DNA of 37,351 bases from Candidatus Bathyarchaeota archaeon (lineage in GTDB: Archaea > Thermoproteota > Bathyarchaeia > Bathyarchaeales > Bathyarchaeaceae). Positions 1-8,187 of the stretch are shown here, piece by piece. The translations under genes were made by a program, and so were the position numbers. How positions within the stretch are numbered: position 1 is the first letter of the stretch; each line of letters starts with the position of its first letter. The DNA lies in NCBI GenBank assembly GCA_026967815.1, contig JAPUUO010000004.1, forward strand, positions 1-37,351, written 5' to 3'. A model generated the notes under the pieces. The model was not told the origin of the DNA. It worked only from the letters and a program-made list of their open reading frames with translations, and made no database searches.

Positions 1-2
1 AC

Positions 3-416
3 GAACTAAAACTCGCGACAATATCAGGAAAGACCCGACAAGAGATTGAACAACGTTACCCAGGAGTTGAAGCCATAAACCCAATAGACCTAATCGCCGA
101 CGCCAGAGCAGAAAGATACTCCTACGTCTTAGACAAAGTCCTATCCGACCCAAACGTGGACGGAGTAATGATCATAAACATGCTTAAATCATGCTATTTC
201 AAACCAGAAGACGCCCTAGCAATTGCTGAAACAGTTGAAAAGCATCCAAAAAAGCCAGTAGTAGATGTTCCGGCAGGCGGAGAAGACTTCGCACTCGTAT
301 ATAGAATTTTGCGAGACACAAACATACCCCTCTATAATCTACCTGAGAAAGCCGCAAAAGCCTTGAAAACCCTACAAACATATCATACAGTTCTGCAGAA
401 GATCAAGCAAGACTAG
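3..416 (+). CDS. ADP-forming acetyl/acyl-CoA synthetase, C-terminal part (5' end outside window)
   Basis: The reading frame is open from the first bases of the window, so this is the last ~137 residues of a larger protein. The visible part, with the stretch NPIDLIADARAERYSYVLDK followed by VDGVMIINML and KPVVDVPAGGED, matches the CoA-ligase-like domain of NDP-forming acyl-CoA synthetases (the acetyl-CoA synthetase/Pat family). In archaea these enzymes convert acyl-CoA, ADP and phosphate to acid, ATP and CoA in the cytosol, the energy-conserving last step of peptide and sugar fermentation. The catalytic His and CoA-binding domains lie upstream and cannot be judged. An apparent GTG start at 156 is internal to the domain and is not the real start. 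Confidence 0.82.
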   Translation, partial: ELKLATISGKTRQEIEQRYPGVEAINPIDLIADARAERYSYVLDKVLSDPNVDGVMIINMLKSCYFKPEDALAIAETVEKHPKKPVVDVPAGGEDFALVYRILRDTNIPLYNLPEKAAKALKTLQTYHTVLQKIKQD

Positions 417-497
417 TCACAACACGTTTATGGGCAAGATTTATGCTGAAAACTAAATGGCGAAAATTACGTATGCATAATCTTCCTTAAATTCTTA

Positions 498-517
498 AGC
501 ACCCAAAAATGGGTGTT
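498..517 (+). terminator. Short hairpin downstream of the CoA synthetase
   Basis: CACCC (500-504) and GGGTG (511-515) pair around an A-rich 6-base loop, and the stem extends to 7 pairs if a G-U pair is allowed. It lies about 80 bases after the stop of the CoA synthetase gene and 80 bases before the next gene. A 3'-end role is plausible but there is no strong T-run, so this is only a candidate. Confidence 0.25.
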
Positions 518-596
518 CACTAGATACTGCACAAATATTAATAATACCCTTTGATAAAGCAGAGTACACTTGATGGTGTAAATGTGAGATGAAGAC

Positions 597-1385
597 TTGA
601 GTCTTTCAATTGAGAATATGAGAAAAGACATTCGAATGCGAGATGAATCGGATCCAAAAATGTCGAATGCCTGGCTCCTCGTTTACCTGATACCCATTTT
701 CGCTGCAATTACTGCAATGCTAACAGTCTTCTACATTGTGTTTGCGACGATAACAACTCCTTGGATTATGCCTGAAGAAACCGTTGCTCTACCCTTGCTG
801 GCTGGATTGACTATCTTGCTAGCGTTGCTTGCCATAATTGGGTTCATAGTATCCATAATACTCAGATATAAACTCGTTAACAGACGTAACACGCATTTCA
901 AAAGACAGATTTTCCTCTTCGACGACATTGTTGCTGCGGTTAAGGCAATAGCAGCAAAAAAAGGAGTTGACGTCGAGGTCGGGTTAGCGTCTTGTGAAAG
1001 AACAGTGAGGGAAGCTAAGGCTGAAGAGACTGAAAAAAGCGCCGTACTTTGGGCTATTTTGTCCGCATTCATATTTCTTGCGGAATGGTATATCAACTAC
1101 TTTCTGATGAAAGACTTCTATAAGCATGAGAGAAGAGAAGATGGCTTTTGGGAAGACCTCGGGAAAACGCTAGACAAATCCGGTATCACGTTTTCCGTGC
1201 CGAGAAGAACAGAGGCCACACCCAACAGAAGCTTTGTTCTATACCTAATTGTAACAATAATAACTCTCGGCTTATTTGGGATTTACTGGCTTTACGTCTT
1301 GCTGAACGACCCTAATGAACACTTCAAATATCACATGCAAATCGAAGACCAGCTATTAAGTACTCTGGAATCTATTGCGGTCTAG
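597..1385 (+). CDS. Membrane protein with C-terminal DUF4234-like segment
   Basis: A 262-residue membrane protein. Hydrophobic stretches lie at about residues 24-52, 62-90, 146-170 and 214-238, with a charged helical region at about 95-145 likely in the cytoplasm. The last segment, with TLGLFGIYWLYVLLNDPNEH, resembles the DUF4234 pattern (glycine- and aromatic-rich helix followed by a charged turn). The start is TTG, preceded by a weak GAGATGA SD; an in-frame ATG at 648 is a less likely alternative. It stands alone, with gaps on both sides. The biochemical role is unknown; DUF4234 proteins are small membrane proteins without assigned activity. Confidence 0.75.
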   Translation: MSLSIENMRKDIRMRDESDPKMSNAWLLVYLIPIFAAITAMLTVFYIVFATITTPWIMPEETVALPLLAGLTILLALLAIIGFIVSIILRYKLVNRRNTHFKRQIFLFDDIVAAVKAIAAKKGVDVEVGLASCERTVREAKAEETEKSAVLWAILSAFIFLAEWYINYFLMKDFYKHERREDGFWEDLGKTLDKSGITFSVPRRTEATPNRSFVLYLIVTIITLGLFGIYWLYVLLNDPNEHFKYHMQIEDQLLSTLESIAV

Positions 1386-1484
1386 AAAATTCCTGTGCTA
1401 CTACCCACCTCTCTTCTCAGTTATTCTGTAGTAGTTCTGCTGTCTGATTGTAAGATCCTTCGTAAACTTTGAACCCAGATACTT

Positions 1485-2168
1485 CTACAGTCCTAGTAGG
1501 TATGGAGTAATGTACGTCTCTATGTAGGCTGCTATCATGAAAAGTATCACGGACGCTATCGCTAGAATTATGGTGTCTTTTACGCCCTGTTTAAGATTGA
1601 CACCGTTCACCTTTTCACCTGTTATTTTCGCCATCACTGCATCAATCGTAGTTACGTGCCAGCGTATTATAGAAGCAAATTGGAGTATAAATGCTGGTAT
1701 TTCAAATATGCCATGAGGCGTCAATCCTACGATAGGATAATATGTGCCATAGGTTATCCCAGCTATAACGGCTACGATCCCTATTACCCCTCCGTTAAGC
1801 AAAAGCTCTGAACCCAGAATGAATGTGCCTAGCAAGGGTACCCAAACAAGCATCTTTAAGGGGTTCCAGAAATGACCTACATTGTTTAGAAAAATGTAAA
1901 AATAGAGATTTTCAGTGAATGGCGGCGGAATGGCAATGTAACGTCTTTCGGACTGCGCCACAGACCGAAACCAATCTGATAACCATGGAGCCACGGAGAA
2001 AACAAGAACTGTCAAGAACATTGAGACCAACAATATGATAAAGAAAGTTAGAGTTATGACTTTAATTATCATTTTATTTCGTTGAATACAGGATTTGAAC
2101 GTCTCTTCAGCTCTCTTGAAGAGTAATTTCAAGTCCACATATAATGCCCCTACAACTCTGAAGGCCAT
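1485..2168 (-). CDS. SpoIIM/DUF95 family integral membrane protein
   Basis: A 227-residue protein with a hydrophobic segment at about 35-60 and several more between about 100 and 225. The signature GLTPHGIFEIPAF, in mid-protein, is diagnostic for the stage II sporulation protein M (SpoIIM/DUF95) family. Archaeal members are stand-alone membrane proteins, proposed to take part in membrane remodelling or transport; the exact role is unknown. The annotated ATG has no SD. An in-frame GTG ten codons later (about 2138) has an AGGGG eight bases before it and may be the true start. The gene is divergent from the kinase-like gene at 2471. Confidence 0.82.
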   Translation of the reverse strand: MAFRVVGALYVDLKLLFKRAEETFKSCIQRNKMIIKVITLTFFIILLVSMFLTVLVFSVAPWLSDWFRSVAQSERRYIAIPPPFTENLYFYIFLNNVGHFWNPLKMLVWVPLLGTFILGSELLLNGGVIGIVAVIAGITYGTYYPIVGLTPHGIFEIPAFILQFASIIRWHVTTIDAVMAKITGEKVNGVNLKQGVKDTIILAIASVILFMIAAYIETYITPYLLGL

Positions 2169-2470
2169 TGCTGATTAAAAACTTGTCAGAATAAAAACTT
2201 TCTACCAATCTTCCTAGCCGAGTTTTCAAAGGCTTCCAACATTCTGTCGACATAGTCTCTTCTTTCAAACGTCTCTTAGACACATGTTTTCCCTCCTCGA
2301 CCCAGTACATGAATCCGTTCATCTCAAGTTGTCGTCCTGGAAGAGCTGAATCACAAGAGAACTGAAAACCCTTTACAACGAGGATATTCCGAAGACAACT
2401 TGCATAGAAAAGAAGAAAAGGGAAATATTTGTTAAAGTTCCTTGCGGCTAAAGTCTGCGTGATAAGAGTG

Positions 2471-4168
2471 ATGAGGCACTGTTTCTTGATCGAAGGTCTA
2501 AAGGAAAGCGTATTAAGCCTGTGTAAGCGCATTGCTGGCTCTCGCCGCATCGTTGCTGCTTGTTTTTATGGTCCTTGGGTGTGTGGATACGCTGAAGGCA
2601 AGAGCGACATACACCTGTTATTGATACTAGCTAATTTTCGTCCTAGATTAAGAGGTTACTGCAAGCCATTGAATGAAACTAACGCGTTCATATTAGCGGT
2701 GGATCAAGGGGCATTTGAAAAGGATGTGGAGGCTGGATGGCTCGGGGAATTTACTGCAGAAAAAGTTGTGGTTCCATACGAGCCACTGTTCAATAAAGAG
2801 TATCTTTCGCGTAAAGAGGTTTTGTTAAAAAGAAGGATAGTTTGGGAACTTCTAGAAAACATTGTTTTGGGATTCCCTGAATCCTCCCACGAGTTGATCA
2901 TTAAAACCGAATATTTCCTTTGTGAAACCATCGGACAGAGATCTAAGCTCTTCCCGCCCATAACCTTCCGCTTCCTAAATATGTTAAGAAATGATGTAAA
3001 AGAGAGAAATGTCAAACAAATGATGAATGGCTTTTCAAAAGCTCTCAAAGAATTGGGTGAAGAAAAATGGATTAGCTTTCATGACGGACATGTGAAAATT
3101 ACGCAGAAATTCATTCATGCAATTAGAAGTAGAAAGATCAGAATCCCGTCGTTTCTACGATCTGTCCAACGCGCCGCATTATTCCATGTTCTTAGTGTTC
3201 TTCCAAAGATGATGAGTCCTCTACAACACGAAGAAGAAATCTTCATGGAAACTCATTGGAATTTCAGAAATGAAGACTTAACGCTTCAACTTGAAGATCC
3301 GAAAAAATATTTGTTTATGCCCACCCCACTCGGTCCAGTGCCCCTCTCAGATGAAACCACGATTGAGGAGTTTGTGAGGAAAAACGTTCCAAGTGGAGAT
3401 ATGGCCAATATTCAAATAAGCGAAATGGGCGGAGTCCTAAACACTGCCTATCAGCTAAGTTTTCGAAGAAACCACGAGGAACACAAAATTGTTGTGAAGA
3501 AATTTAAGGATTGGCTTGGCATCAAATGGTTCCCTCTGGCGCTTTGGGCTTTGGGCACTAAGTCCTTCGCCGTTTTAGGGCAATCTAGGCTAGAGAGAGA
3601 ATATGCGCTTAGCCAGTTCTTACACAGTCAAGGATGGCCTGTTCCCCAGGTTCTTTACATAAGCCCTAAAGAGAGGTTGATCTTTAAGGAGTTTGTTGAA
3701 GGCGAGAATCTTTCTAAAATTATCCAACACCTAGTAACTGATAAAGAAAAAGTAGCTGATGAATTTGCGTTAGTTAGGACTGTGGGCAGGAGAATTGCTG
3801 AGGCGCATGGACTTGGTGTAGCTTTAGGCGACTGCAAACCCGAGAATGTCATAGTAACTAAGGACGGGACTCCGTATTTCGTTGACCTTGAACAGGCATC
3901 GAGAGATGGTAATCAAGCATGGGACATTGCAGAGTTTCTTTATTATTCGGGACATTACGTCTCTCCAATCGCACCGGCAGATGCTGCTGAACACGTCACT
4001 AAAGAATTCATAAAGGGGTACTTAGAAGCAGGAGGCAAAAAAGAAACAATAAAAAAAGCTGGTTCTCCACGATACACAAAGGTGTTTAGCATTTTTGCTC
4101 CACCACATGTCATCCTGGCAATGTCTAACCTCTGCAAGAAAATGGGTGAAGAACAAAACAGGAATTAA
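2471..4168 (+). CDS. Nucleotidyltransferase-like domain fused to a Bud32/RIO-like kinase domain
   Basis: About 565 residues from ATG 2471. The N-terminal ~50 residues carry FYGPWVCGYAEGKSDIHLLL, which resembles the G-S-x(n)-D-x-D core of pol-beta-like nucleotidyltransferases, but the second Asp is His and the Ser is Pro, so activity is doubtful. A mostly helical middle follows. The C-terminal part looks like an atypical kinase: VVKKF supplies the ATP-binding Lys, LGDCKPENVIV is the catalytic loop, and FVDLEQA replaces DFG, as in Bud32/RIO and sugar-kinase-like folds. A TTG at 2429 extends the frame but would overlap a TATA-like element near 2421-2430, so ATG 2471 is preferred. The substrate is unknown; Bud32 itself is an alternative reading, but the N-terminal fusion argues against it. 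Confidence 0.7.
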   Translation: MRHCFLIEGLKESVLSLCKRIAGSRRIVAACFYGPWVCGYAEGKSDIHLLLILANFRPRLRGYCKPLNETNAFILAVDQGAFEKDVEAGWLGEFTAEKVVVPYEPLFNKEYLSRKEVLLKRRIVWELLENIVLGFPESSHELIIKTEYFLCETIGQRSKLFPPITFRFLNMLRNDVKERNVKQMMNGFSKALKELGEEKWISFHDGHVKITQKFIHAIRSRKIRIPSFLRSVQRAALFHVLSVLPKMMSPLQHEEEIFMETHWNFRNEDLTLQLEDPKKYLFMPTPLGPVPLSDETTIEEFVRKNVPSGDMANIQISEMGGVLNTAYQLSFRRNHEEHKIVVKKFKDWLGIKWFPLALWALGTKSFAVLGQSRLEREYALSQFLHSQGWPVPQVLYISPKERLIFKEFVEGENLSKIIQHLVTDKEKVADEFALVRTVGRRIAEAHGLGVALGDCKPENVIVTKDGTPYFVDLEQASRDGNQAWDIAEFLYYSGHYVSPIAPADAAEHVTKEFIKGYLEAGGKKETIKKAGSPRYTKVFSIFAPPHVILAMSNLCKKMGEEQNRN

Positions 4169-4432
4169 GATGAGCCAAATAGATCATAAAAATAGAAAAT
4201 GGAAAGGGCACCACAAATGTCCAGTAAGGCGACTCCTGCCTTCAATGGATCTGCAGGTCTAGAAGCTCAGAGATAGAAGCGTCACGTAAACGAATTCTGG
4301 CCATGCGAACTGTCGTTTGTCAGGGTCTCGTAAGATTAAATTCATAATGACGTTAGATGAAAGCACCGATAAGCCCAATTGCGCGCGACAGAAGTTCTTT
4401 CCATTACATCGCAAGTTATGCGTGATTGCGAT

Positions 4433-5740
4433 TTATTTTTCCATTAAGTCACAGGCAGTTTTTTGAGCTCTTCTCATGACCTGAGACTGATTGAGTGTTT
4501 TGACATTTCGTTTTTCCATCAGTATCTCTCCATCTACAATCATTGTGTCGACGTCACTTCCATGGGCAGAATAGACAAGGTTAGCATGAAAGTCATGCAT
4601 AGGTGTCAGATGAGGTTTTTCAAAGTTAATAAGTATTAAATCGGCTTTCTTGCCCACTTCTAATGAACCAACAATGTTCTCTACCCCTAAAGCCTTGGCC
4701 CCTTCAATGGTTGCCATTCTCAAGACCTTCTCAGCTGGTAAAACGGTTGGGTCCATAAAGAATATTTTCTGTAATAGAGCCGCAATTTTCATGTTCTCGA
4801 ACATGTCAAAGCTATTATTGCAGGCGGCTCCGTCCGTTCCTATGCCCACGGTTACGCCAAGCTTTAAGAGATCCCGTATTTTCGGAACGCCTGAGGCGAG
4901 TTTCATGTTGGCTACTGGGTTGTAAGCCACCTTAACGTCATGTCTCTTTATTATTTGCATGTCTTTTTTTGAAAGGTGAATACAATGTGCAGCTAGAACG
5001 TCTGGATTTAAGAAGTCAATTTTTTCCAACAGTTCTGTTTCAGTTAGTCCAAGATTATTTTTCACAGCTTCTGTCATACTCTTCGATTCAGCCAGATGTA
5101 CGTGTAAGCCCATCTTATGCTTAGAAGCTGCTTTTCTCACCTTTTTTAGTAGTTCTGGACTACAAGTGTGGACAGTATGAGGTCCCAATCGAAAGTTAAT
5201 TCTTCCATCAGCGGATCCTTGATACTGTTGAGCTATCTTTATTGCTTCTTGAAGCATTCTTCTTCCCATTTTGCTGTTTCCAGCTTCGACTATCCCAGGG
5301 GCTAAAACCGCTCTCAATCCAGACTTTTTCGCAGCTTCTGCCACAGCATCTTCATAAAAGTACATATCTGAGAAACACGTCGTACCGCTTTTGATCATCT
5401 CTAAACAGCCGAGCAAAGCACCATTGTATACGTGGCTTCGCTTCAGTTTCTGTTCCAAAGGCCATATGGTTTTTCCCCACCACTCATCGAAGGGTATGTC
5501 TTCTGCAATTCCTCTGAAAAGAGTCATAGCGACGTGAGTGTGACAGTTTACTAATCCAGGTAAAGCCACTTTTCCTTGTCCATCTAGTGTTCTTTTCGTC
5601 TTTATGGACAAAGCCTTGGTTGCGTTTCCCATTTGGCTGATTTTTCCATCGGTAACTGCGATGAACCCTTTTCGAGTGATTCCTTTTCCATTCATAGGAA
5701 GAATTGTGCAGTTACGAATTAGAATGTCTGCTTCGTTCAA
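4433..5740 (-). CDS. Amidohydrolase: 5'-methylthioadenosine / S-adenosylhomocysteine / 5'-deoxyadenosine deaminase family
   Basis: A complete 435-residue metal-dependent deaminase. Zinc ligands and active-site residues are in the expected places: NCHTH (His67, His69), HVHLAE (His213/His215, Glu218), AHC (His252) and GTDGA (Asp303). The family hydrolytically deaminates S-adenosylhomocysteine, 5'-methylthioadenosine or 5'-deoxyadenosine to the inosine compound, clearing by-products of SAM-dependent and radical SAM enzymes. That fits a genome with the radical SAM enzyme at 22298, but the substrate cannot be fixed from sequence. Chlorohydrolase/TrzN-like members of the family are the alternative. 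The start is TTG, preceded by GGTGTAG. Two AACGTT boxes (5797-5802, 5805-5810) lie upstream. Confidence 0.88.
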   Translation of the reverse strand: MNEADILIRNCTILPMNGKGITRKGFIAVTDGKISQMGNATKALSIKTKRTLDGQGKVALPGLVNCHTHVAMTLFRGIAEDIPFDEWWGKTIWPLEQKLKRSHVYNGALLGCLEMIKSGTTCFSDMYFYEDAVAEAAKKSGLRAVLAPGIVEAGNSKMGRRMLQEAIKIAQQYQGSADGRINFRLGPHTVHTCSPELLKKVRKAASKHKMGLHVHLAESKSMTEAVKNNLGLTETELLEKIDFLNPDVLAAHCIHLSKKDMQIIKRHDVKVAYNPVANMKLASGVPKIRDLLKLGVTVGIGTDGAACNNSFDMFENMKIAALLQKIFFMDPTVLPAEKVLRMATIEGAKALGVENIVGSLEVGKKADLILINFEKPHLTPMHDFHANLVYSAHGSDVDTMIVDGEILMEKRNVKTLNQSQVMRRAQKTACDLMEK

Positions 5741-5931
5741 GAGCTACACCTGCAGAGTAATGGGTTAATGCTGGATTTGATAAATAATGCTGTGAAAACG
5801 TTAGAACGTTAATAGTTCTTGATTAAATATGGGAGGATTAAAGAATTTTGGAATAGGGGTGCGAGAGGTTTATTTGTCTCTCTGCTAAGAGCCCACCTTG
5901 TTGAAGACTTAGCCGAAGCTTGCTTTTAAGT

Positions 5932-6342
5932 CTATTTTGAGAGCTGGGTCTTTGACAATAGTTTTCGGTTGTCTTTCGCTATCAAGCCTAGGTGGTGGCC
6001 GTTGATTCCCATCTTGCCTATGCCTATTGAAAGTTTCCTGTATATGTGGGTTAATGATTCCTCTGTGCAGGCGAGTAGATCCAAGCCTTGAGGTGTTATG
6101 CTATAGACCTTTCTGGGCCGTTCGCTTTGTAGATCCCATTGGCTTTTGATGTAGCCCTTTCCTTCGAGAGTTGAGAGTAGCGGGTATATGGTACTTGGTC
6201 CGAAGTAGACGCCGAAGTTCTTGCGTAGGCTGGAAATGATTTTGTAGCCATGCACGGGGTGGGCTCGTAGGTATTGTAGAACTACGAGGTCTAGAAGTCC
6301 TCTCATGAGTTTGATTTGGACTTCCCGTGCTTTATGGTTCAT
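5932..6342 (-). CDS. PadR family transcriptional regulator
   Basis: About 136 residues with the PadR winged helix: LMRGLLDLVVLQYLRAHPVH then GYKIISSL, the FGPSTIYPLLSTLEGKGYI recognition helix, and a wing ending in YSITPQG. A short C-terminal helical tail follows, so it is a small PadR protein. An in-frame GTG at 6351 lies within the SD; ATG 6342 has AGGTGG five bases upstream and is the better start. PadR proteins are dimeric, mostly repressors responding to small molecules. A perfect ATATGTCC-N6-GGACATAT dyad lies 43 bases upstream of the GTG and probably mediates autoregulation. The divergent neighbour is a second PadR gene. Confidence 0.9.
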   Translation of the reverse strand: MNHKAREVQIKLMRGLLDLVVLQYLRAHPVHGYKIISSLRKNFGVYFGPSTIYPLLSTLEGKGYIKSQWDLQSERPRKVYSITPQGLDLLACTEESLTHIYRKLSIGIGKMGINGHHLGLIAKDNRKLLSKTQLSK

Positions 6343-6393
6343 ATTTTCCACCTGTATTTTTGTTAGACAGTTTTTCGGTTCAACATAGATACA

Positions 6394-6415
6394 ATATGTC
6401 CTCTTTCGGACATAT
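6394..6415. promoter_or_regulatory. Predicted PadR operator (inverted repeat)
   Basis: ATATGTCC (6394-6401) and GGACATAT (6408-6415) form a perfect 8-base inverted repeat with a 6-base spacer. It contains ATGT-N10-ACAT, close to the known PadR box shape. On the minus strand a TATA-like CTATAAAG at about 6421-6428 would put the start of transcription near 6398, inside the dyad, so the PadR gene at 5932-6342 is probably autorepressed. Confidence 0.65.
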
Positions 6416-6464
6416 CAAGTCTTTATAGACACTAAACAACAATATAAAAGTTCGCACGTACCGA

Positions 6465-6491
6465 AAGCATAAAAAAGCATACTGAAGCATA
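6465..6491. repeat. Three AAGCATA direct repeats at 10-bp period
   Basis: AAGCATA occurs at 6465-6471, 6475-6481 and 6485-6491, exactly one helical turn apart. The array sits about 20 bases upstream of a TATA-like TTTAAATAG (near 6508-6516) that would serve the PadR/polyprenyl-synthase operon starting at 6561. This is the position expected for an activator, or for cooperative regulator binding on one face of the helix. Confidence 0.55.
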
Positions 6492-6560
6492 AACCAACTT
6501 CTAAATAATTTAAATAGACTTAAACATCAGCAATATCATAAAAGCACAACTGGGTAAAAA

Positions 6561-6884
6561 ATGAACGAAATAGACCTAAACGAAGCTTTCATCAAAGACA
6601 TGAAACGACGATTCGTTAAAAGCTTCCTAGACATGCTCATTCTGAAACTCATCCAAGACGAACCCATATGGGGTTATAAAATCCTCAAAGAAACAAAAAA
6701 ACTTTACCAGGTCAAGCTTAGACATGGCGCGCTCTACCCCCTACTTAACATGCTAGAAATGAATGGCTACATCAAAAGCAAACAAGAACTCCACAAAGGA
6801 CGCATAAGAAAAGTCTACAAAATCACACGCAAAGGAACACAACTCCTCAATACATATCAAAACTTCCTAAAACAACAACTGTAA
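6561..6884 (+). CDS. PadR-like winged-helix regulator
   Basis: A 107-residue protein with a PadR-type winged helix: FVKSFLDMLILKLIQDEP, WGYKILKETKK, HGALYPLLNMLEMNGYIKSK and a wing ending YKITRKG. It is little more than the DNA-binding domain plus one helix. It starts at ATG and is followed 32 bases later by the polyprenyl-synthase-like gene, so the two probably form one transcript. Upstream are the AAGCATA repeats and the divergent PadR gene at 5932. It may control its own operon. The strand uses noticeably A-rich codons up to about position 7200, unlike the rest of the polyprenyl-synthase gene. Confidence 0.87.
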   Translation: MNEIDLNEAFIKDMKRRFVKSFLDMLILKLIQDEPIWGYKILKETKKLYQVKLRHGALYPLLNMLEMNGYIKSKQELHKGRIRKVYKITRKGTQLLNTYQNFLKQQL

Positions 6885-6916
6885 AGCCCCAAGTAAAAAA
6901 CAAAGGAGAACAACAA

Positions 6917-7990
6917 ATGAAATCAAGCAAAAAGAGGAAAGGCACCGCAATCATGCCAGAAGAAGCAATGAAACAACTCCAAAAAATCTTCAAAAAAAGA
7001 GGAAGCAAAGCTCTTGAAATGGCTAGAAACGAAATTCTCCAAGAAAAAATCGAATCCAAAGAAGCCAGAGAAGCCCTGACATACTTCATGACCGAATACT
7101 GGAACGACTTAGCCAGACCGACCTTGCTTTCCCTTGCCTGCGAAGCAATAGGGGGAAACCCGGAACTGACAACACCCATAGCAGTCCCAATGACCCTGAT
7201 AAGCGGCGCAATAGACATACACGATGACATCATAGATGAGTCAAAAACAAAAGATAGCCGTCCAACAGTTTTTGGAAAATTTGGTAAAGATATAGCCTTA
7301 CTTGTAGGCGACGCTCTTCTTTTCAAGGGTCTAGCGCTTCTCAACAAGGCTGCACAAAAAGGGATTCCACAAGAACAAATGAGAAAAATCATAGACACCG
7401 TGAAAAACATGTTCTTTGAACTTGGTGATGCCGAGGCCTTGGAACTTCAATTACGAAGACGTAGAGATGTTTCACCAGAGGAATATATTCACGTTGTGAA
7501 AAAGAAGGCTGCGGATGTAGAAGCTCACACCCGCATCAGTGGCATCTTGGGCAGCGGGTCAGAAAAAGAAATCGAAGTCTTAAGTGAGTACGGCCGACTC
7601 TTGGGCATGTTGATCATTTTAAGAGATGATTGGATAGATCTGATAGACTTCAATGAGAGTGTGCACAGAATTGAACGAGAATGCTTGCCGCTCCCATTGC
7701 TCTATGCACTGAAAAACCCAGAAATCAAGTACGAAATTGACAATATTCTTATGAAAAAGAAAATCGCGAAAAGGGACGCCAAGGCTGTGTTAAGAATTAT
7801 TTACAATACTGAAGGTTTTCAGGAATACGAGAATCTCACCAAGAAATTAGCCAAGGATGCCTTTGCCAAATTATCCCTAATTAAGTTTGATCGACAGAAC
7901 CTAGAACTACTTGTTCATGCTATGCTTCCGCAAACAAGCAGAACAGCGGAGTTTCTAGCTAGAACCACCAAGCCCTTAGAGGCAACTTAG
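6917..7990 (+). CDS. Polyprenyl (geranylgeranyl-type) diphosphate synthase-like protein
   Basis: A 357-residue all-helical trans-prenyltransferase-like protein. The first aspartate-rich motif is DIHDDIID (Asp100, 103, 104, 107), followed by RPTVFGKFG and GDALLF. The second motif is RDDWID (Asp237, 238, 241). Such enzymes chain-extend isopentenyl diphosphate to C15-C25 or longer products for archaeal lipids and quinones. Several usual features are altered: the Arg-Arg-Gly that normally precedes PTV is reduced to SRPTV, and the Lys-Pro after the second motif is absent. It may therefore be a divergent or specialised prenyltransferase rather than the housekeeping one. It has a GGAG SD before ATG and is downstream of a PadR regulator. 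Confidence 0.78.
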   Translation: MKSSKKRKGTAIMPEEAMKQLQKIFKKRGSKALEMARNEILQEKIESKEAREALTYFMTEYWNDLARPTLLSLACEAIGGNPELTTPIAVPMTLISGAIDIHDDIIDESKTKDSRPTVFGKFGKDIALLVGDALLFKGLALLNKAAQKGIPQEQMRKIIDTVKNMFFELGDAEALELQLRRRRDVSPEEYIHVVKKKAADVEAHTRISGILGSGSEKEIEVLSEYGRLLGMLIILRDDWIDLIDFNESVHRIERECLPLPLLYALKNPEIKYEIDNILMKKKIAKRDAKAVLRIIYNTEGFQEYENLTKKLAKDAFAKLSLIKFDRQNLELLVHAMLPQTSRTAEFLARTTKPLEAT

Positions 7991-8055
7991 TACGCTTCTT
8001 TTTCTTTGCCATTTCTATCTCCAGTATATTTGTTGGACATATATCTGCATATAAG

Positions 8056-8117
8056 AATTGTTGTACACATCTACAATTTCTATTCACTCGGGTCTTGCAT
8101 CGAATAATTCTGATGCA
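8056..8117. repeat. Two inverted repeats between the polyprenyl synthase and MFS genes
   Basis: AATTGT (8056-8061) with ACAATT (8073-8078), and TGCATC (8096-8101) with GATGCA (8112-8117), form two perfect 6-base dyads in the 197-base gap. The second could be a 3'-end hairpin of the upstream gene or an operator for the MFS gene. A TTGTTG-n-ACA motif occurs twice around 8032-8068. No function can be assigned. Confidence 0.35.
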
Positions 8118-8187
8118 GGATATTAATTTGCGCTACATAATTTTCATTAAGTGATAACTTTCATAGGAGACTTGAGCAGTGTAGAAT

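Noticed and set aside
2085..2101. GGATTTGAAC-like motif resembling a tRNA T-arm on the minus strand
   Set aside because: It lies inside the SpoIIM coding region and no cloverleaf can be formed around it.
5797..5810. Two AACGTT boxes upstream of the amidohydrolase
   Set aside because: Short self-complementary words eight bases apart could easily arise by chance; noted only in the gene entry.
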